Shown here: piece after piece, positions 38,162 through 38,967 of the stretch
Layout of the letters: each line of letters begins with the position of its first letter
Numbering within the stretch: position 1 is the first letter of the stretch
Virus record (IMG/VR): IMGVR_UViG_3300047552_000174
Coordinates: 1 to 38,967 of that record
DNA from: a virus
Length of the DNA: 38,967 nucleotides
Reading direction: 5' to 3' (one strand)
The notes under the pieces: model-generated
The model's database searches: none
The model's input: the letters and a program-made list of their open reading frames with translations, nothing else
What the model was told of the DNA's origin: nothing
Translations under genes and position numbers: made by a program

Positions 38162-38216
38162 AGTTGTTGACACGAGCAACAAGTGTACTACAATCGCTAT
38201 CATCGTGTAAACAACT
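38162..38216. repeat. Long inverted repeat flanking the RHH-gene promoter
   Basis: AGTTGTTGACACGA (38162-38175) and TCGTGTAAACAACT (38203-38216) are inverted copies with 13 of 14 matches, 27 bases apart. The left arm overlaps the -35 box at 38167 and the right arm lies in the leader. Centre spacing is 41 bases, about four helical turns. Best reading: paired operator, perhaps for the RHH protein encoded next. Confidence 0.75.
38167..38194 (+). promoter_or_regulatory. Strong sigma70 promoter of the replication operon
   Basis: TTGACA (38167-38172) and TACAAT (38189-38194) with 16 bases between them form a near-consensus promoter. It should drive the RHH gene and, across the contig joint, the MazG-like, nuclease, SSB and polymerase genes. 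Confidence 0.8.
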
Positions 38217-38228
38217 GAAAGGATGGTG

Positions 38229-38426
38229 ATGAAGAAAACCCTAAGCAAATCGAACACCGTAGCGGTGAGGCTGGCACCCTCACTGAGTCGGACGTTCACT
38301 TCCATGTCTGCCAAGTATGGTGGACGCTCAGAAGTGATGCGTGAATTGATCCTTGCCTTTACCGAGAACCGCTTAACTATTCAACCCCCTAAACTGGAGA
38401 ATTCTATTTATGACCTTCGAAGCTAA
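38229..38426 (+). CDS. Ribbon-helix-helix DNA-binding protein
   Basis: I place the start at ATG 38229, which has AAAGGA upstream; an ATG at 38223 is an alternative adding two residues. The ~65-aa protein has a basic N-terminus, a beta-strand (TVAVRLAPSLS), and two helices (RTFTSMSAKYG, then RSEVMRELILAFTEN), the order of Arc/MetJ-type dimers. Such proteins are often autoregulators. The inverted repeat over its own promoter suits a paired-dimer operator. Its last 17 bases overlap the next gene. Confidence 0.82.
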   Translation: MKKTLSKSNTVAVRLAPSLSRTFTSMSAKYGGRSEVMRELILAFTENRLTIQPPKLENSIYDLRS

Positions 38427-38868
38427 TCTGTCCAGCATTGCCAAATCACTGGAAATCATCGCGCAAGCATTGTCTGCCAAGTCTGCACCCGTGGCTACCC
38501 CTGCTGCTGCACCTGTTGTAGTTGCGACTCCTGTTGTCGCTCCTGCGATAGTGGCTCCTACACCTGTACCCACTCCTGCACCCACACCGATGCCTGCGCT
38601 CCCGGTTTTTACACCTGCCCAGCCCGTAACAGTTGCTACTCCCGTACTGACTGCTCTGGCTGCGGCTTCTACCTCACCAGTCGCACCAGCATTCGCAGAT
38701 AAGTCTGCCATGATGGACTATGTTCTGTCTAGCTACAAGGCTCTCGGCCAAGAGAAGGGTGCCAAGATTCAAGAGGTCTTGAACGGCATGGGTGTAGCCA
38801 ACATCAACGATGTACCTGCTGAACGCTGGGGTGAGTTGAAGGTAGGCATTGAGGCTCTGAAGGGTTAA
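38410..38868 (+). CDS. Ala/Pro-linker protein with helical ends
   Basis: The 152-aa protein has an N-terminal helix (EANLSSIAKSLEIIAQALSA), a long Ala/Pro/Val/Thr linker (residues about 26-95, with imperfect VAT/PAP repeats) and a C-terminal helical domain (SAMMDYVLSSYKALGQEK, then IQEVLNGMGVANINDVPA). This two-domain layout with flexible linker occurs in phage proteins near SSB and recombination genes; function unknown. The start follows GGAG. Its last bases are repeated (with a gap) at the left contig end. Confidence 0.7.
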   Translation: MTFEANLSSIAKSLEIIAQALSAKSAPVATPAAAPVVVATPVVAPAIVAPTPVPTPAPTPMPALPVFTPAQPVTVATPVLTALAAASTSPVAPAFADKSAMMDYVLSSYKALGQEKGAKIQEVLNGMGVANINDVPAERWGELKVGIEALKG

Positions 38869-38967
38869 TCATGTCCTCATACGCTGAGATTGAAATGAAG
38901 ATTGTGCAGTGGTCCGAAGCCCGCAGGATCATCCCCAATCAACAACCATCCGCTGCCCTGCTCAAGC
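38826..38967. repeat. Contig-end direct repeat, right copy
   Basis: Right copy of the overlap with 1-140. It has two extra bases (AG at 38844-38845) that keep the Ala/Pro-linker gene in frame to its stop, so this copy is the more trustworthy. Confidence 0.9.
38871..38967 (+). CDS. MazG-like protein, 5' part (duplicate of the gene at 44)
   Basis: The first 32 codons of the MazG-like gene, identical to 44-140, cut by the contig end. It shows that the gene at 44 directly follows the Ala/Pro-linker gene in the circular map. Confidence 0.9.
   Translation, partial: MSSYAEIEMKIVQWSEARRIIPNQQPSAALLK

Noticed and set aside
1-38967. tRNA genes, rRNA and CRISPR arrays
   Set aside because: I saw no cloverleaf with a T-loop GTTCRANNC and acceptor pairing, and no regularly spaced repeats. 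A tRNAscan-SE run would be decisive.
1-38967. Integrase, excisionase, attachment site or CI-type repressor
   Set aside because: No tyrosine or serine recombinase motif and no lambda-like repressor among the frames. The RHH protein alone does not imply lysogeny.

Overview
The window looks like a complete or near-complete genome of a tailed double-stranded DNA phage, assembled as a linear contig whose two ends overlap. Bases 1-140 recur at 38826-38967, apart from a 2-base gap. The unique length is therefore about 38.83 kb and the map is probably circular (circularly permuted or circularised). The head and tail genes are of podovirus type: a 681-aa portal, a short adaptor, a tubular-B-like tail protein and three large internal-virion-like proteins, with no long tape measure or tail-tube gene. 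No integrase, excisionase or CI-like repressor is visible, so a lytic life style is likely but not proven. No phage RNA polymerase is visible either, and the clearest promoters are sigma70-like (TTGACA with TACAAT, TATTAT or TATAAA). A Gram-negative, possibly aquatic proteobacterial host is my inference only.

Layout. (1) The replication and recombination operon is on the plus strand. It starts at a promoter near 38.17 kb, runs across the contig joint and reaches about 6.6 kb: a ribbon-helix-helix regulator, an Ala/Pro-rich linker protein, a MazG-like protein, a DUF2800 nuclease, a DUF2815 ssDNA-binding protein, a compact family-B DNA polymerase, DUF3310, a VRR-NUC nuclease, an HNH-AP2 endonuclease and an SNF2-type helicase. 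(2) From 6.57 to 10.19 kb, behind a second promoter, lies a string of overlapping small plus-strand genes, mostly unknown, with several mini membrane proteins, zinc-binding proteins and another HNH-AP2 endonuclease. (3) From 32.8 back to 10.2 kb all late genes are on the minus strand: small and large terminase, portal, a block of fibre-like and decoration-like genes, scaffold, a LAGLIDADG endonuclease, major capsid, internal virion proteins, tail tube proteins, a tail fibre with a peptidase S74 chaperone, and a lysis cassette (M15 endolysin, 3-TM holin and small membrane proteins). (4) From 32.8 to 33.8 kb is a mostly non-coding control region with one free-standing HNH endonuclease, hairpins and palindromes. 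(5) From 33.8 to 35.5 kb is an operon of small plus-strand genes, probably early. (6) A primase-helicase (Prim-Pol, PriCT and DUF3987) is on the minus strand at 35.6-38.1 kb, separated from the small operon by a bidirectional terminator.

How it works together. The primase-helicase, family-B polymerase, ssDNA-binding protein, DUF2800 nuclease, VRR-NUC and SNF2 helicase form a self-contained replication and recombination set. The terminases and portal package DNA into a shell built by scaffold and capsid. The large internal proteins probably enter the cell with the DNA. The holin and M15 endolysin end the cycle. Four free-standing homing endonuclease genes sit between or next to core genes.

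The most interesting signals are a stacked RNA hairpin before the polymerase gene, a long inverted repeat flanking the promoter of the ribbon-helix-helix gene, a hairpin that would hide the ribosome binding site of an HNH gene, repeated palindromes in the early control region, and a pair of diverged tandem paralogues inserted between portal and scaffold.
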